Part shown: positions 1 through 8,109 of the stretch, in pieces
Layout of the letters: each line of letters begins with the position of its first letter
How positions within the stretch are numbered: the stretch's first letter is position 1
Origin: Geodermatophilus normandii
GTDB taxonomy: Bacteria > Actinomycetota > Actinomycetes > Mycobacteriales > Geodermatophilaceae
Direction: 5' to 3'
DNA: 64,000 nucleotides
Assembly (NCBI RefSeq): GCF_003182485.1
Contig: NZ_QGTX01000001.1
Span: 930,001 to 994,000 of the forward strand
Notes under the pieces: model-generated
Seen by the model: the letters and a program-made list of their open reading frames with translations, nothing else
The model's database searches: none
Told to the model about the DNA's origin: nothing
Position numbers and translations under genes: made by a program

Positions 1-353
1 TAGGCCCATTCCTAACGACGGGAACTTGCCTGATCACACTGTGTAGAACCGGACCTGGTGAGGCCTCGTCGGCGCTTGTGCCAGAGGACTTTGACCCGCT
101 TTACAGCCACGCGGCGTTCCGGTAGGAATGCACCCGGCCGGGGGACACGCAGAGTGACGAGCCCCGGGAGCGACCGCAACCGGTCGTGATGAGTGCGGGC
201 GGGGCAACGGGGCCTCCTCAGCCACGCACCCACAGGAAACGCACAGAGACAACGGGCAAGCAGTGACCCGCCGGACGTCCTATTGGTCGCCATGGTCCGG
301 CGGTGAGCAGAGGCGAAACCGGGCCCGTCTCGCAACTTGAGGAGACCTCCGGC
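1..353. other. Non-coding leader region, no gene recognised
   Basis: I see no convincing gene here. Open frames exist on both strands but lack family motifs and a plausible ribosome site. The stretch is less G/C-rich than the genes that follow and probably carries the promoter of the glycosyltransferase starting at 354. A short dyad (CGACCG, 4-base spacer, CGGTCG) lies near 173-188. Whether the left edge belongs to an upstream gene cannot be judged. Confidence 0.5.
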
Positions 354-1235
354 ATGAGCCGCGACAACGTGACCCCGATCTCGCGACGGCAGGGCTTCGC
401 GGATCCGCGCGTCACCGTCGTCATCCCGACCTACAACGAGGCCAAGAACCTGCCCTACGTCTTCGCGGCCATCCCCGAGGACGTCCACGAGGTCATCGTG
501 GTCGACGGGCACAGTGTGGACGGCACCGTGGAGGTCGCCCAGGCGCTCCGGCCGGACGTGCGGATCGTCCTGCAGAACCGCCGCGGCAAGGGCAATGCCA
601 TGGCCTGTGGTTTCGCCGCTGCGACCGGCGACGTGCTCGTGATGCTCGACGCCGACGGCTCGGCCGACCCGCAGGAGATCCCCCGGTTCGTCGACGCGCT
701 GACCGCCGGAGCCGACTTCGCCAAGGGCACCCGCTTCGCCAACGGCGGCGGCAGCGCCGACATCACCCGAGTGCGCGCCTGGGGCAACGGCTGGCTCAAC
801 CGGATCGCCAACCTGCTGTTCGGCACCCGGTACACCGACCTGTGCTACGGCTACAACGCCTTCTGGACCCACTGCCTCGACGTGCTCGAGCTCGACGCGA
901 GCGACCGGGGCCGGACGGACCGGCTGTGGGGTGACGGGTTCGAGATCGAGACGATCATCAACACCCGGGTGGCCAAGGCCCGCCTGCGCATCGTCGAGGT
1001 CCCCAGCTTCGAGGCCGAGCGGCAGTTCGGGCAGAGCAACCTCAACACCTGGCGCGACGGCATCCGCGTGCTCCGTGCACTGGTCGTTGAGCGGTTCAAC
1101 GGCCGCGGCAAGCCCGTCGTCACGAGCCGCCGAGCCCGGCTCGCTCCGATCGCGCGACAGACGTCGGCCGATGTCGTCCGCGGCCTGCCGACGCAGCGCA
1201 CCACCGAGCCGGCCCCGGAGATCTGGTCCGCCTGA
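354..1235 (+). CDS. Family 2 glycosyltransferase (dolichyl-phosphate mannose synthase-like)
   Basis: Likely transfers a sugar from a nucleotide donor to a lipid or polysaccharide acceptor at the cytoplasmic face of the membrane. The protein (293 residues) has a GT-A fold: VVIPTYNE at residues 22-29, VDGHSVDG near 50-57, and the metal-binding DAD at 99-101. No membrane helices follow, so it is a soluble DPM1-type enzyme. I chose the ATG at 354 over the in-frame GTG at 303 because GAGGAG sits 9 bases upstream of it. It is clearly paralogous to the GT2 at 4858-5673 on the opposite strand, sharing VDGHSVDG, QNRRGKGNA and DADGSADPQEIPR. The acceptor is unknown. The location at the edge of the polysaccharide region suggests envelope glycan synthesis. 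Confidence 0.88.
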   Translation: MSRDNVTPISRRQGFADPRVTVVIPTYNEAKNLPYVFAAIPEDVHEVIVVDGHSVDGTVEVAQALRPDVRIVLQNRRGKGNAMACGFAAATGDVLVMLDADGSADPQEIPRFVDALTAGADFAKGTRFANGGGSADITRVRAWGNGWLNRIANLLFGTRYTDLCYGYNAFWTHCLDVLELDASDRGRTDRLWGDGFEIETIINTRVAKARLRIVEVPSFEAERQFGQSNLNTWRDGIRVLRALVVERFNGRGKPVVTSRRARLAPIARQTSADVVRGLPTQRTTEPAPEIWSA

Positions 1236-1282
1236 GCCGGAGGCTCCTGGCCGGGAGCGCGCCGGCCCTGGCCCTCGCGCTG

Positions 1283-1798
1283 GTGCTCGGCGTCGATGCG
1301 CTGAGCGCGGGCCCGGGCGCAGGGTGGCCCCTGCCGCTCCGAGGAGTGCTCGACGAGGCAGCTCACCTGGCGACGGCGTGGCTGGTGCTGGCAGCGGCCG
1401 GGCTCCGCACGCGCCAGCCGCTCGTGGCGTGGGCGCTGCTGGCCGTGGTGACCATCGACGTCGACCACGTGCCGCTGTACCTCGGGGTCCCGCTGGCCAC
1501 CATGCCTGGTGGGCGACCTGTCACGCACTCCCTTGCGCTCGCCGCGGTGCTCGTCGCAGCAGCCTTGCTCGCCCGCCGCCGCCGAACGGCCCTGCTGGGA
1601 CTCTCGCTCGGTGTCCTGCTGCACCTGGCCCGGGACCTGTTCAGCGGGTGGGGGGCTCCCCTGCTGTGGCCCCTGCTACCGGTGAACGTGCGCCTGCCGC
1701 TCGCCGCTCATGCGGTGGCGCTGGCACTCCTGACCGGCGTCGCGGTGGCGGTACGGACAGCGCGGCCGGTCAGCGGCGCAGTCGCAGACGCGCCATGA
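1283..1798 (+). CDS. Membrane-bound metal-dependent hydrolase-like protein (YdjM/DUF457 type)
   Basis: Small polytopic membrane protein with the His/Asp pattern of the YdjM/DUF457 family of putative membrane hydrolases: DVDH, then THSL, then HLARDLFSGWG, each beside a hydrophobic segment. About four or five helices are visible. The biochemical role of this family is poorly known. The start is uncertain. GTG 1283 is the first conventional start, but the frame is open and hydrophobic from 1232, where a CTG overlaps the stop of the preceding glycosyltransferase, so the first helix may begin further upstream. Its 3' end overlaps the convergent small gene at 1770-2084 by 29 bases. Confidence 0.7.
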   Translation: MLGVDALSAGPGAGWPLPLRGVLDEAAHLATAWLVLAAAGLRTRQPLVAWALLAVVTIDVDHVPLYLGVPLATMPGGRPVTHSLALAAVLVAAALLARRRRTALLGLSLGVLLHLARDLFSGWGAPLLWPLLPVNVRLPLAAHAVALALLTGVAVAVRTARPVSGAVADAP

Positions 1799-2084
1799 GC
1801 GGCCGGTCGTAGCGGTCGCACGAGCAGAGTGAGCAGTCGGTGCCCGCCCGGTAGTGGCTGTGGGCGACCTTGCCGTGGCCGCACGTGCACGGCTTGCCTG
1901 CGGGTGCCGTCCGGCCGGCCTCGGCGACACGCTGTCCGATGAACCTCATGGAGGAGGACGGCGCGCAGTGCCGCGACGGTCGGGGCTGCAGTCCCTCGAT
2001 CGGGCTGGCGAAGGCGGGAAGAGCGAGGATCGGGCCTCGCATCCCCCCGGTTGACGGCCTGCGCAGGCCGGCGAGCAGGTCCAT
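1770..2084 (-). CDS. Small Cys/His-rich protein, copy A of a three-member family
   Basis: Protein of 104 residues, function unknown. Its C-terminal third carries a dense putative metal site, PCTCGHGKVAHSHYRAG followed by TDCSLCSCDRY. This fits C-[ST]-C-G-H-x4-H-x-H-x-R-x-G-x-D-C-x2-C-x-C-x2-Y. Five Cys and three His could bind one or two zinc ions or an iron-sulfur group. The start at 2084 is supported by GGGAGGA just upstream of the ATG. The N-terminal 60 residues are Pro/Arg-rich and look disordered. Two relatives with the same motif lie at 2206-2457 and 7249-7500 on the same strand. No signal peptide or membrane helix is seen, so it is probably cytoplasmic. Confidence 0.7.
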   Translation of the reverse strand: MDLLAGLRRPSTGGMRGPILALPAFASPIEGLQPRPSRHCAPSSSMRFIGQRVAEAGRTAPAGKPCTCGHGKVAHSHYRAGTDCSLCSCDRYDRPLMARLRLRR

Positions 2085-2205
2085 GCTTCCTCCCAGATCC
2101 CCCGTGACGCAACCTGCCGACCAGACCGTCGCGCGCAGGGTACGCCGGTACTGACGTCATGTCGGCCGCCGCGGCCGGCGCGTCGACCCAATCGACCGGA
2201 GCTCG

Positions 2206-2457
2206 TCAGCCGGCCGTGCGCAGCCACAGCCACCTGGGCGAGCGCCGGTACTGCGCACAGAAACACGCGCCGCAATCGGATCCCCTCCGGTGGTGGTCGT
2301 GCAGCACGCGCTCGTGACCGCAGCTGCACGACGGTCCCGGGTCACGCAGCGGAGGGCGTCCCACCGGCGTCGAGTCACGGCCGGACTGCGAGGACGGCAC
2401 CAGGACGAGGTGACGCGCAGACCCGGTGCGTGCCTGCGCCGGCAAGCGGTGCCTCAT
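2206..2457 (-). CDS. Small Cys/His-rich protein, copy B
   Basis: Protein of about 83 residues, function unknown, with the same C-terminal motif as the proteins at 1770-2084 and 7249-7500: PSCSCGHERVLHDHHRRG then SDCGACFCAQYRR. Every Cys and His of the shared pattern is kept, while surrounding residues differ, which argues for selection on a metal site. GAGGAGG lies directly upstream of two adjacent ATG codons (2460 and 2457). I chose the second because its spacing is better. It lies 121 bases from copy A, so the two may be an old tandem duplication that has since diverged. Confidence 0.68.
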   Translation of the reverse strand: MRHRLPAQARTGSARHLVLVPSSQSGRDSTPVGRPPLRDPGPSCSCGHERVLHDHHRRGSDCGACFCAQYRRSPRWLWLRTAG

Positions 2458-2619
2458 CATGCCTCCTCGAACCACATTCGGCGTGGCGTCTCACTGTAGT
2501 CATGGCCTGACCACATACCGCAATGTTGCAGGCCCTCAAACCCCATGGGTCACGCAGGGCTCGGCGACCTCACCCGTGCGGAGGATCCTCCCGGCGACCG
2601 GCGTCGTTACCCTTGGCTC

Positions 2620-3558
2620 GTGGCGCGCCCCTCGACCTTGAGTGTCGTCATCTGCGCCTACACGCTCGAGCGCTGGCACGACATCGAGAACGCCGTCGCC
2701 AGCCTGCGCGGCCAGTCCCGTCCTGCGGACCAGGTCGTCCTCGTGGCCGACCACAACGACGCTCTCCTCGACAAGGCGCGCGGCGCGTTCCCCGACGTCA
2801 CCTGTTTGCCGAACACCGGCCCGCAGGGACTCTCCGGTGCGCGCAACACCGGCGTCGCCGCCACGACCGGCGACGTCGTGGCCTTCCTCGACGACGACGC
2901 CGCCGCCGACCCTGCCTGGGCGGAGCGGCTGATGGCCGCCTACGACCCCGGGGACGTCCTCGGGGTGGGCGGTTGGGTGGAGCCGGCCTGGCAGGCGCCC
3001 CGACCCTCGTGGTTCCCGGAGGAGTTCCTCTGGGTCCTGGGCTGCAGTTACCGAGGGTTGCCGCGGACGCCGACGGAGATCCGCAATCCCATCGGCGCCA
3101 ACATGAGCTTCCACAGGGACGTCTTCGCCGCCGCCGGCGGGTTCGACCCGGACATGGGCCGCTTCGGCGCCGACGCCGCCGGCTGCGAGGAGACCGAGTT
3201 CTCGATCCGCGCCCGCCGGACCGCCGGCAACGGCCGGATCGTGCTGGAGCCGCGCGCCACCTGCCGGCACAACGTTACACCCGACCGCGTCGAGCGGGCC
3301 TACTTCCGGCGGCGGTGCCGCGCTGAGGGTCGGTCGAAGGCGGTGGTGAGCCGACTCGCCGGCAGCGGCTCGGCCTTGGAGTCCGAGCGCAGATACGTCA
3401 CCCGCACATTGCCGCGTGGCGTGCTGCGGGGTCTCGGAGACGTGCTGCACGGCGATCGGTCGGGCGGCGCTCGCGCCTGGGCGATCGTCGAGGGTGTGGT
3501 GTTGACCGCAACCAGCTACGGATGGGCACGCCTCCGCCAGGCCCGCTGGCCGACGTGA
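2620..3558 (+). CDS. Family 2 glycosyltransferase
   Basis: Probable inverting glycosyltransferase of about 312 residues with a GT-A fold. It shows LSVVICAYT at the N-terminus, the acceptor-binding region GLSGARNTG, and DDD in AFLDDDAAADP as the metal/nucleotide site. The segment NPIGANMSFHRDVF and the acidic CEETEFSIR resemble the catalytic-base region of polysaccharide GT2 enzymes. The frame is open from 2545, but GTG 2620 places the first beta strand directly at the N-terminus. No clear membrane helices are visible. It is more distant from the other two GT2 enzymes here than they are from each other. Likely part of the envelope glycan region; donor and acceptor unknown. Confidence 0.82.
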   Translation: MARPSTLSVVICAYTLERWHDIENAVASLRGQSRPADQVVLVADHNDALLDKARGAFPDVTCLPNTGPQGLSGARNTGVAATTGDVVAFLDDDAAADPAWAERLMAAYDPGDVLGVGGWVEPAWQAPRPSWFPEEFLWVLGCSYRGLPRTPTEIRNPIGANMSFHRDVFAAAGGFDPDMGRFGADAAGCEETEFSIRARRTAGNGRIVLEPRATCRHNVTPDRVERAYFRRRCRAEGRSKAVVSRLAGSGSALESERRYVTRTLPRGVLRGLGDVLHGDRSGGARAWAIVEGVVLTATSYGWARLRQARWPT

Positions 3559-3683
3559 CCCCAGCCTGACCAGGTGTTCTCGTCGAGCACACTCCGTCGA
3601 ACCGTCGGACGCCGACACGCTCGCGACGTGTGACGACACGCTGGATATGAATTCGTGGTGTGTCTACACACCTACTCACAGCT

Positions 3684-4841
3684 ATGTTGTTCGCCGTGTT
3701 CCTGAAGCTTGCCCTCGCCCGCCGGTTGATCAGTCTGTTCGCGGCCGCCGGGATGGTCGGCGGCGGCGCCGCCCTGACCCGCGAGGCCGTCTACTCGAGC
3801 CCTGCGCCGGCCGTGACCGCCTCTGCCGCACCGACGTCGCTCTCGGGCTGGGGTCGCCAGGCCACCACGCCTCGCGCGACGACTCCGTCCTCGGCGACGC
3901 CGTCCACGCCGTCCTCGGGGACGCCGTCCTCGGGGACGCCGTCCTCGGCGATGCCGTCCACCCCGTCCACCCCGTCCACGCCGTCGTCGACCACGCCGCC
4001 GGCCGTGGCCCCGAGTACCGGCACGCCGAGCACCACCGCCCCGAGCTCTGCTGCGCCCAGCGCCGGTACGACGGCCCAGAACGGTCCTCCCCGCGGCACG
4101 AACGCCACGTCGGCGTCCATCCAGACGCCATCGGCGCCGGCCACGACCCCGGCATCCCCGCCTGCGGCGGGTGCGGCCGGCGGCTTCACGGGGCTGTCGG
4201 CCACGCCGGCAGGGTGGCAGCAGGTGTACGCGGACGACTTCACCACCACCGCCTCGTCCAGCCAGGTCGCCCGGAGCTACCCCCGGCTGACGCCCTATCC
4301 GGACGGCTCCGGCGGAGGCAAGTACCAGACCGAGCTCATCAACGTCTCCGGCGGCAACCTCCAGATCGGCGTCCAGGGATCAGGCGGCCAGGCGCAGGGC
4401 GCCGCGCTGACCATCACCAACCCGACGACGCAGTGGGGCCAGACCTACGGCCGCTACAGCATCCGGTTCCGGGCCGACCGCACCTCCGATTCCGGCGCCG
4501 CGATGATGCTCTGGCCGGATTCCGACGTCTGGGCCGACGGCGAGACCGACTGCGTCGAAGGCGACTTCGACGGCACGATCCACTCGTTCAACCACCGGGT
4601 CGGGTCCAACCCCGAGCAGAACAGCCTCGCGGTCGACACCGGCGCGAACTGGCAGGAGTGGCACGTCAGCACGGTCGAGTGGACTCCGACCGCCGTCCGC
4701 TTCTACCTCGACGGCCAGCTCGTGGGTACCGACACCTCCGCCGTCTCCCGCGCCTCGCGGCACTGGGTGATCCAGACCGGCGGCACCGGCAGCGGTTCCC
4801 TGCAGATCGACTGGGTCGCGATGTACCAGTACACCGGCTGA
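3684..4841 (+). CDS. Secreted family 16 glycoside hydrolase
   Basis: Probable secreted endo-acting beta-glucan or galactan hydrolase or transglycosylase. The N-terminus is a signal-peptide-like segment (FLKLALARRLISLFAAAG). It is followed by a Thr/Pro/Ser-rich linker of roughly 110 residues and a C-terminal GH16 jelly-roll domain. The catalytic motif E-x-D-x-x-E is intact in GETDCVEGDFDG (nucleophile and acid/base Glu). The C-terminal strand LQIDWVAMYQY is typical of the family. The start is uncertain: ATG 3684 is used, with GTG 3660 and GTG 3696 as alternatives. In a polysaccharide locus it may trim or remodel the exported polymer. It ends 16 bases from the convergent GT2 gene at 4858. Confidence 0.85.
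   Translation: MLFAVFLKLALARRLISLFAAAGMVGGGAALTREAVYSSPAPAVTASAAPTSLSGWGRQATTPRATTPSSATPSTPSSGTPSSGTPSSAMPSTPSTPSTPSSTTPPAVAPSTGTPSTTAPSSAAPSAGTTAQNGPPRGTNATSASIQTPSAPATTPASPPAAGAAGGFTGLSATPAGWQQVYADDFTTTASSSQVARSYPRLTPYPDGSGGGKYQTELINVSGGNLQIGVQGSGGQAQGAALTITNPTTQWGQTYGRYSIRFRADRTSDSGAAMMLWPDSDVWADGETDCVEGDFDGTIHSFNHRVGSNPEQNSLAVDTGANWQEWHVSTVEWTPTAVRFYLDGQLVGTDTSAVSRASRHWVIQTGGTGSGSLQIDWVAMYQYTG
3881..3992 (+). repeat. Tandem short repeats encoding the Thr/Pro/Ser linker of the GH16 enzyme
   Basis: A unit close to ACGCCGTCCTCGGGG (15 bases, Thr-Pro-Ser-Ser-Gly) is repeated, then gives way to 9-base Pro-Ser-Thr units. The repeats keep the reading frame and fall wholly in the linker, so length changes by slippage would alter only linker length. 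Confidence 0.75.
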
Positions 4842-4857
4842 GCTGGCGCTCCGGTCC

Positions 4858-5673
4858 TCACGTGGCCGGTCGCAAGGCTGTCTCCTCATGCTCCGCACGG
4901 ACGCCGCCCCGGGCTCCGGCGCACCGCTCGACGAGCACCGCGCCCACCACCCGGGCGGCGTCCCGCCACGTGAGCTGCCGGACGGCGCGCCCCTCCGGGA
5001 CCGGGACTTCGACGACCCGACGCCGGTTCCTGACCATCCGGACCTGCAGGACCGCGTCGACCTCGGGCCCGTCCCCCCACTGTCGGCGCGCGCCGGCCGA
5101 GCCGGGCCCGAGCCGCAGCGACGGCACGGCGCCTGCCCAGAAGGCGGCGAAGCCGTACCCGACGTCGGTGCACGGTGCACCCGACAGCGCAGCAGCTGCG
5201 CGACTCCCCCACCGGTGGACCGGGGCCGGGGCCGCATCACCGAGCGCCTGGCTGGAGGGGAACCGCGTGGCGGTGACGCAGTCGGCACCGGTCTGGAGCG
5301 CGGAGAGCAGCCTGGGGATCTCCTGCGGGTCCGCCGAACCGTCGGCGTCCATCGTGACGATCACATCGCCGGAGGCGACGGCGAGCCCACAGGCGACCGC
5401 ATTGCCCTTGCCGCGACGGTTCTGCCGCACGACGAGGACATCGGGACGTACCGCGCGGGCGACCTCGGGGCTGCCGTCGACGCTGTGCCCGTCGACCAGC
5501 ACCACCTCGTCCACGACGGTCGGGAGGGCGAGCAGGAGGGCCGGCAGGTTCCTCGCCTCGTTGCAGCAGGGGATCACCACGCTCACGCGAGGCGTCGGGA
5601 CGCGTCCGGCGCCCGGTGCGGGGAAGTCCGCGGTGGAGGGGACCAGATCGACTGCGGTTCTCCGTGACGTCAT
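4858..5673 (-). CDS. Family 2 glycosyltransferase, paralogue of the one at 354-1235
   Basis: GT-A glycosyltransferase of 271 residues. It has VVIPCCNE at residues 32-39, VDGHSVDG, QNRRGKGNA and the metal-binding DADGSADPQEIPR. These segments nearly match the protein at 354-1235, so the two arose by duplication. Here the tyrosine of the first motif is replaced by cysteine (PCCNE rather than PTYNE) and the C-terminal half has drifted strongly, suggesting a changed acceptor. The frame is open to 5805, but I start at ATG 5673 because AGAGGTGAGAG lies just upstream. No membrane helices. Likely acts on a lipid-linked intermediate; specificity unknown. Confidence 0.83.
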   Translation of the reverse strand: MTSRRTAVDLVPSTADFPAPGAGRVPTPRVSVVIPCCNEARNLPALLLALPTVVDEVVLVDGHSVDGSPEVARAVRPDVLVVRQNRRGKGNAVACGLAVASGDVIVTMDADGSADPQEIPRLLSALQTGADCVTATRFPSSQALGDAAPAPVHRWGSRAAAALSGAPCTDVGYGFAAFWAGAVPSLRLGPGSAGARRQWGDGPEVDAVLQVRMVRNRRRVVEVPVPEGRAVRQLTWRDAARVVGAVLVERCAGARGGVRAEHEETALRPAT

Positions 5674-5851
5674 GACTCTCACCTCTTGCTTGCTCGGTCT
5701 GGCGGGATGGGGACGGCGGGGGCCCGTGGTCGGGCAGGGGGACGCGGCAGGGGTGTCCCCGGGCAGGAGCGGATGTGGGCGCGTCAGCGCCCCGCGGACC
5801 AGCACGGTGCCTGCACCGGAGGAGGAGGCCGCCTAGGCAGGCCTCCGGCGA

Positions 5852-7039
5852 TCAGTCCGGTGAGCAGCCCGGAGCGACGGTGCGCTCGACGACGGGCTCG
5901 CCGCCCGTCATCCGGACCTGGAGGGGGTCACCGAGCGATGGCAACAAGAGCTCCGAGCCGAGCACCGCGTGCAGGGCCTTGGTGACGTCGTGCTGGCCGC
6001 TCCCGGAGGCTGAGGAGCCGCCGCCACCGGCGACGGGTGACGGCGCAACGGGCGGGGGCGACGGGGTTGGAGCGGGAGCCGGCACCGGCCCACCCTGTCC
6101 CGGGGCGGGGGGATCGTCGGCCAGCACGCTCGCCGGGCCAGATGAGGGATCGTCCGGCGGGGTCGCGGCCGCGGTGGGGTGGACAGCCGCGCTCGACGAC
6201 ACGGTGGTCCCGCGGATGCGGGCGAGGTCGCCCGACGGGGGTCCGACCGCGGAGGAAACCGTCGGTCCGGCGCCCCCACAGGTCACGGGCGACTCGGAAG
6301 CCGTCACGTCGCCGGCGGACGCCGCGGCGTCGACCACCGGCTCGGACGCGCTGTCGTCAGCGTCCGCGGGCTCCAGGACCGAGGCGTCCGGAGGGGGCGC
6401 CGGCAGGCCGGCGTCGGACGCGCCCGCCGGGGCGGCGTCCGCGCCGGTGCTCGTAGCCGGAGTCGTGGCCGGGGTTCCGGCCGTCGTCGGGTCCGTGGTC
6501 GTGACCGGGTCCCCGGTCGTGGGGTCCCCGGTCGTGGGCACCACGACCGGGACCTCGAGAGGTGTACCGGGCAGCACCTCGGGCGGCGCGGATAGGCCGG
6601 GCGATGGGACCGGCAGATCCGGTGCGGTCGTCGGAGGACCCGACTCCTCGGCCGAGTCCGGGCTCGGCTCCGCCTGGGGTGTCCCGGGGTCGTCCTCGAC
6701 CGTCTCCGGCGGGACAGGTCCCGGATCGGCCGACGGCGGCCCCGGGTCCGTCGGCGACTCCTGGTCGAGGTCGCTCCACGATTCGGGGATGGTCGGCACA
6801 GCCGATTGACCGGAGGGGCCGGGCCCCTCATGAGCCGATTCGTCGAGCGGGCCGACCGCCTCCGACGCCGACGGGTGGCCGATCTCCGCGGTGCCGTCCG
6901 ACCCGCCGACCTCGGCCCTCGCGGAGTCGGCGAGCGCGATCGACAGCAGGCACACACCGGCGACGGCCGCCACCACGAGGAGCAGGAGGCGGAGCAGCCG
7001 GACCGGCGCGGGGAGCGCCACGGCGTGCCGCACCGGCAC
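5852..7039 (-). CDS. Secreted Pro/Thr/Ser/Asp-rich low-complexity protein
   Basis: Exported protein of about 395 residues without a recognised domain. GTG 7039 is preceded by AGGAGAGGTCAGGG and places a clean signal peptide at the N-terminus: basic start, then LLLLVVAAVAGVCLLSIALA, then a cleavage-like ADSARAE. An upstream ATG at 7102 would bury this signal. Most of the mature chain is disordered, with TTGDPTTGDP-type repeats. The last 60 residues are ordered and more conserved-looking (DVTKALHAVLGSELLLPSLG), with an isolated Cys near the C-terminus that may pair with the Cys in PVTCGG. Probably a cell-surface or wall-associated protein; role unknown. Confidence 0.6.
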   Translation of the reverse strand: MPVRHAVALPAPVRLLRLLLLVVAAVAGVCLLSIALADSARAEVGGSDGTAEIGHPSASEAVGPLDESAHEGPGPSGQSAVPTIPESWSDLDQESPTDPGPPSADPGPVPPETVEDDPGTPQAEPSPDSAEESGPPTTAPDLPVPSPGLSAPPEVLPGTPLEVPVVVPTTGDPTTGDPVTTTDPTTAGTPATTPATSTGADAAPAGASDAGLPAPPPDASVLEPADADDSASEPVVDAAASAGDVTASESPVTCGGAGPTVSSAVGPPSGDLARIRGTTVSSSAAVHPTAAATPPDDPSSGPASVLADDPPAPGQGGPVPAPAPTPSPPPVAPSPVAGGGGSSASGSGQHDVTKALHAVLGSELLLPSLGDPLQVRMTGGEPVVERTVAPGCSPD

Positions 7040-7248
7040 CGCCCTGACCTCTCCTGGCACCGCTACTCCTCGCTGGTGGGCCCAACTCACCGGGCGCGGC
7101 ATCGCCGCGTCACCCCGACGACCCTGACCAGAGCCGTTCCGCGAGGCAACCGTCGGCGCCAGAACCCGCCCGCCCCGCCGAGAAGTCCTACGCTGCGTGT
7201 GCGACCCTCAACAAGCCGTAGTGCGGGAGTACGGAGGGCGCCGGCACG

Positions 7249-7500
7249 TCAGTCCGTTCGCCGTGAGCGCCAGTTCGATCGCCGTGGGGCCCGGCGGTAG
7301 CGGGGGCACTCACAGAGGCTGCAGTCGAGCCCCGCCCGGTAGTGCTCGTGCGCCGTCCGCCCGTGGCCGCAGGTGCACGGCGACCCCATCGGCACGGGTG
7401 GCTGCTCGACGGAGCGTTCCCGCGGCCGCGTCTCGGGTGGGGGGTCGTCAGGCCGGACCACGCGCAGACTCGGCAGCTGTTCCCCGTCCGGAGCATGCAC
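7249..7500 (-). CDS. Small Cys/His-rich protein, copy C
   Basis: Protein of 83 residues, function unknown. It ends with SPCTCGHGRTAHEHYRAG and LDCSLCECPRYRR, the same putative metal site as in the proteins at 1770-2084 and 2206-2457. Copies A and C are closest to each other (CTCGHG, AH-H, HYRAG, DCSLC). GTG 7500 is preceded by GGAAGGG at a good distance. The C-terminal tail is very basic (RRAPRRSNWRSRR), so nucleic-acid binding is possible but unproven. Confidence 0.7.
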   Translation of the reverse strand: MHAPDGEQLPSLRVVRPDDPPPETRPRERSVEQPPVPMGSPCTCGHGRTAHEHYRAGLDCSLCECPRYRRAPRRSNWRSRRTD

Positions 7501-7915
7501 CGCGAGCCCTTCCGACGCCCACCGGCAGCGATGGTGTCCTGCGCGACACAGGATGTACGGCTGGGAACGGCCTGCGCAACCCGCCGGCGTCCGAAGTCAG
7601 CCGGCTGTGAGCGCGGGGCTCACGACGGCCATGCAAGCAGGCGCGACCTGCACAGACAATCGGCCCACCGACGACGCCGGGAGCGCACCGGCAGGATCAG
7701 CGGCGTGCTGATCCTGCCGGTCCCTGGTGGTCCTCCCCCGCTCCGGGGCCTCCATCCGAGGCGGCTGTCCGGCCGGCTGCCGGCACGAGTGGTACGTCGC
7801 GTGTCTCGCCGACCCCCGCCATGCGGACGGCCGTGTTTGGCACCGCTGCAGGTGGGGAAGCCAGTATGCCGGGTCAGAGCGGCCCGGAGGACCGAGCGGT
7901 CCTGAGGGAGTGACC
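7501..7915. other. Intergenic region with one strong hairpin
   Basis: I find no convincing gene in this 415-base stretch between the small genes at 7249-7500 and 7916-8092. Frames that cross it lack codon bias and domains. A plus-strand frame open from 7727 encodes a Cys/His/Trp-containing peptide (CRHEWYVACL, HRCRWGSQY) in front of the 7916 gene, but without a ribosome site. The one clear element is the perfect hairpin at 7687-7721. Confidence 0.5.
7687..7721. terminator. Perfect 15-bp inverted repeat, probable intrinsic terminator or RNA hairpin
   Basis: ACCGGCAGGATCAGC, a 5-base loop (GGCGT), then the exact reverse complement. No T-tract follows on either strand, as is usual for actinobacterial terminators. 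No flanking gene ends here, so what it terminates is unclear. Confidence 0.55.
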
Positions 7916-8092
7916 GTGCTCATCGCCGTCATCTGCGCCGCGTGGCTTGCCCTGGGCCTGCCGTTTGCCCTCGCGCTCGGCCGCGCACTGCGTCACGCGG
8001 ACGCCGCCGACCGCGCTCGGCTCCCCGCCCTCGAGGTCCGATTTCGCGAGCTGCGGTCGGTGGCCGGGGCCGGGGCCGGCGCGGCGCGCTGA
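7916..8092 (+). CDS. Tiny one-helix membrane protein
   Basis: Protein of 58 residues. It has one N-terminal transmembrane helix (LIAVICAAWLALGLPFALAL) followed at once by GRALRHADAADR and a short basic, Leu-rich cytoplasmic tail. The start is fixed by GAGGGAG five bases before GTG 7916. Its layout (helix, then G-R/K-x-[IVL]-x-x-AD/AE) matches the tiny proteins at 34043-34198 and 34305-34472 and the N-terminal segment of the neighbouring gene at 8110. Function unknown; it could be a small membrane partner or regulator. Confidence 0.6.
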   Translation: MLIAVICAAWLALGLPFALALGRALRHADAADRARLPALEVRFRELRSVAGAGAGAAR

Positions 8093-8109
8093 TCTGCGGG
8101 AGCGCCCGC

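Noticed and set aside
12..872. Long minus-strand open frame over the first glycosyltransferase
   Set aside because: It is the mirror frame of the GT2 gene. The translation is Val/Gly/Asp-rich with no motif, while the plus strand carries a full GT-A domain.
3881..3992. CRISPR-like appearance of short repeats
   Set aside because: The units are 9-15 bases, directly adjacent, in frame and encode a Thr/Pro/Ser linker. There are no spacers.
7727..7915. N-terminal extension of the tiny membrane protein with Cys/His/Trp residues (CRHEWYVACL, HRCRWG)
   Set aside because: GAGGGAG lies right before GTG 7916, while the upstream part has no ribosome site and poor codon bias. It remains a weak possibility.
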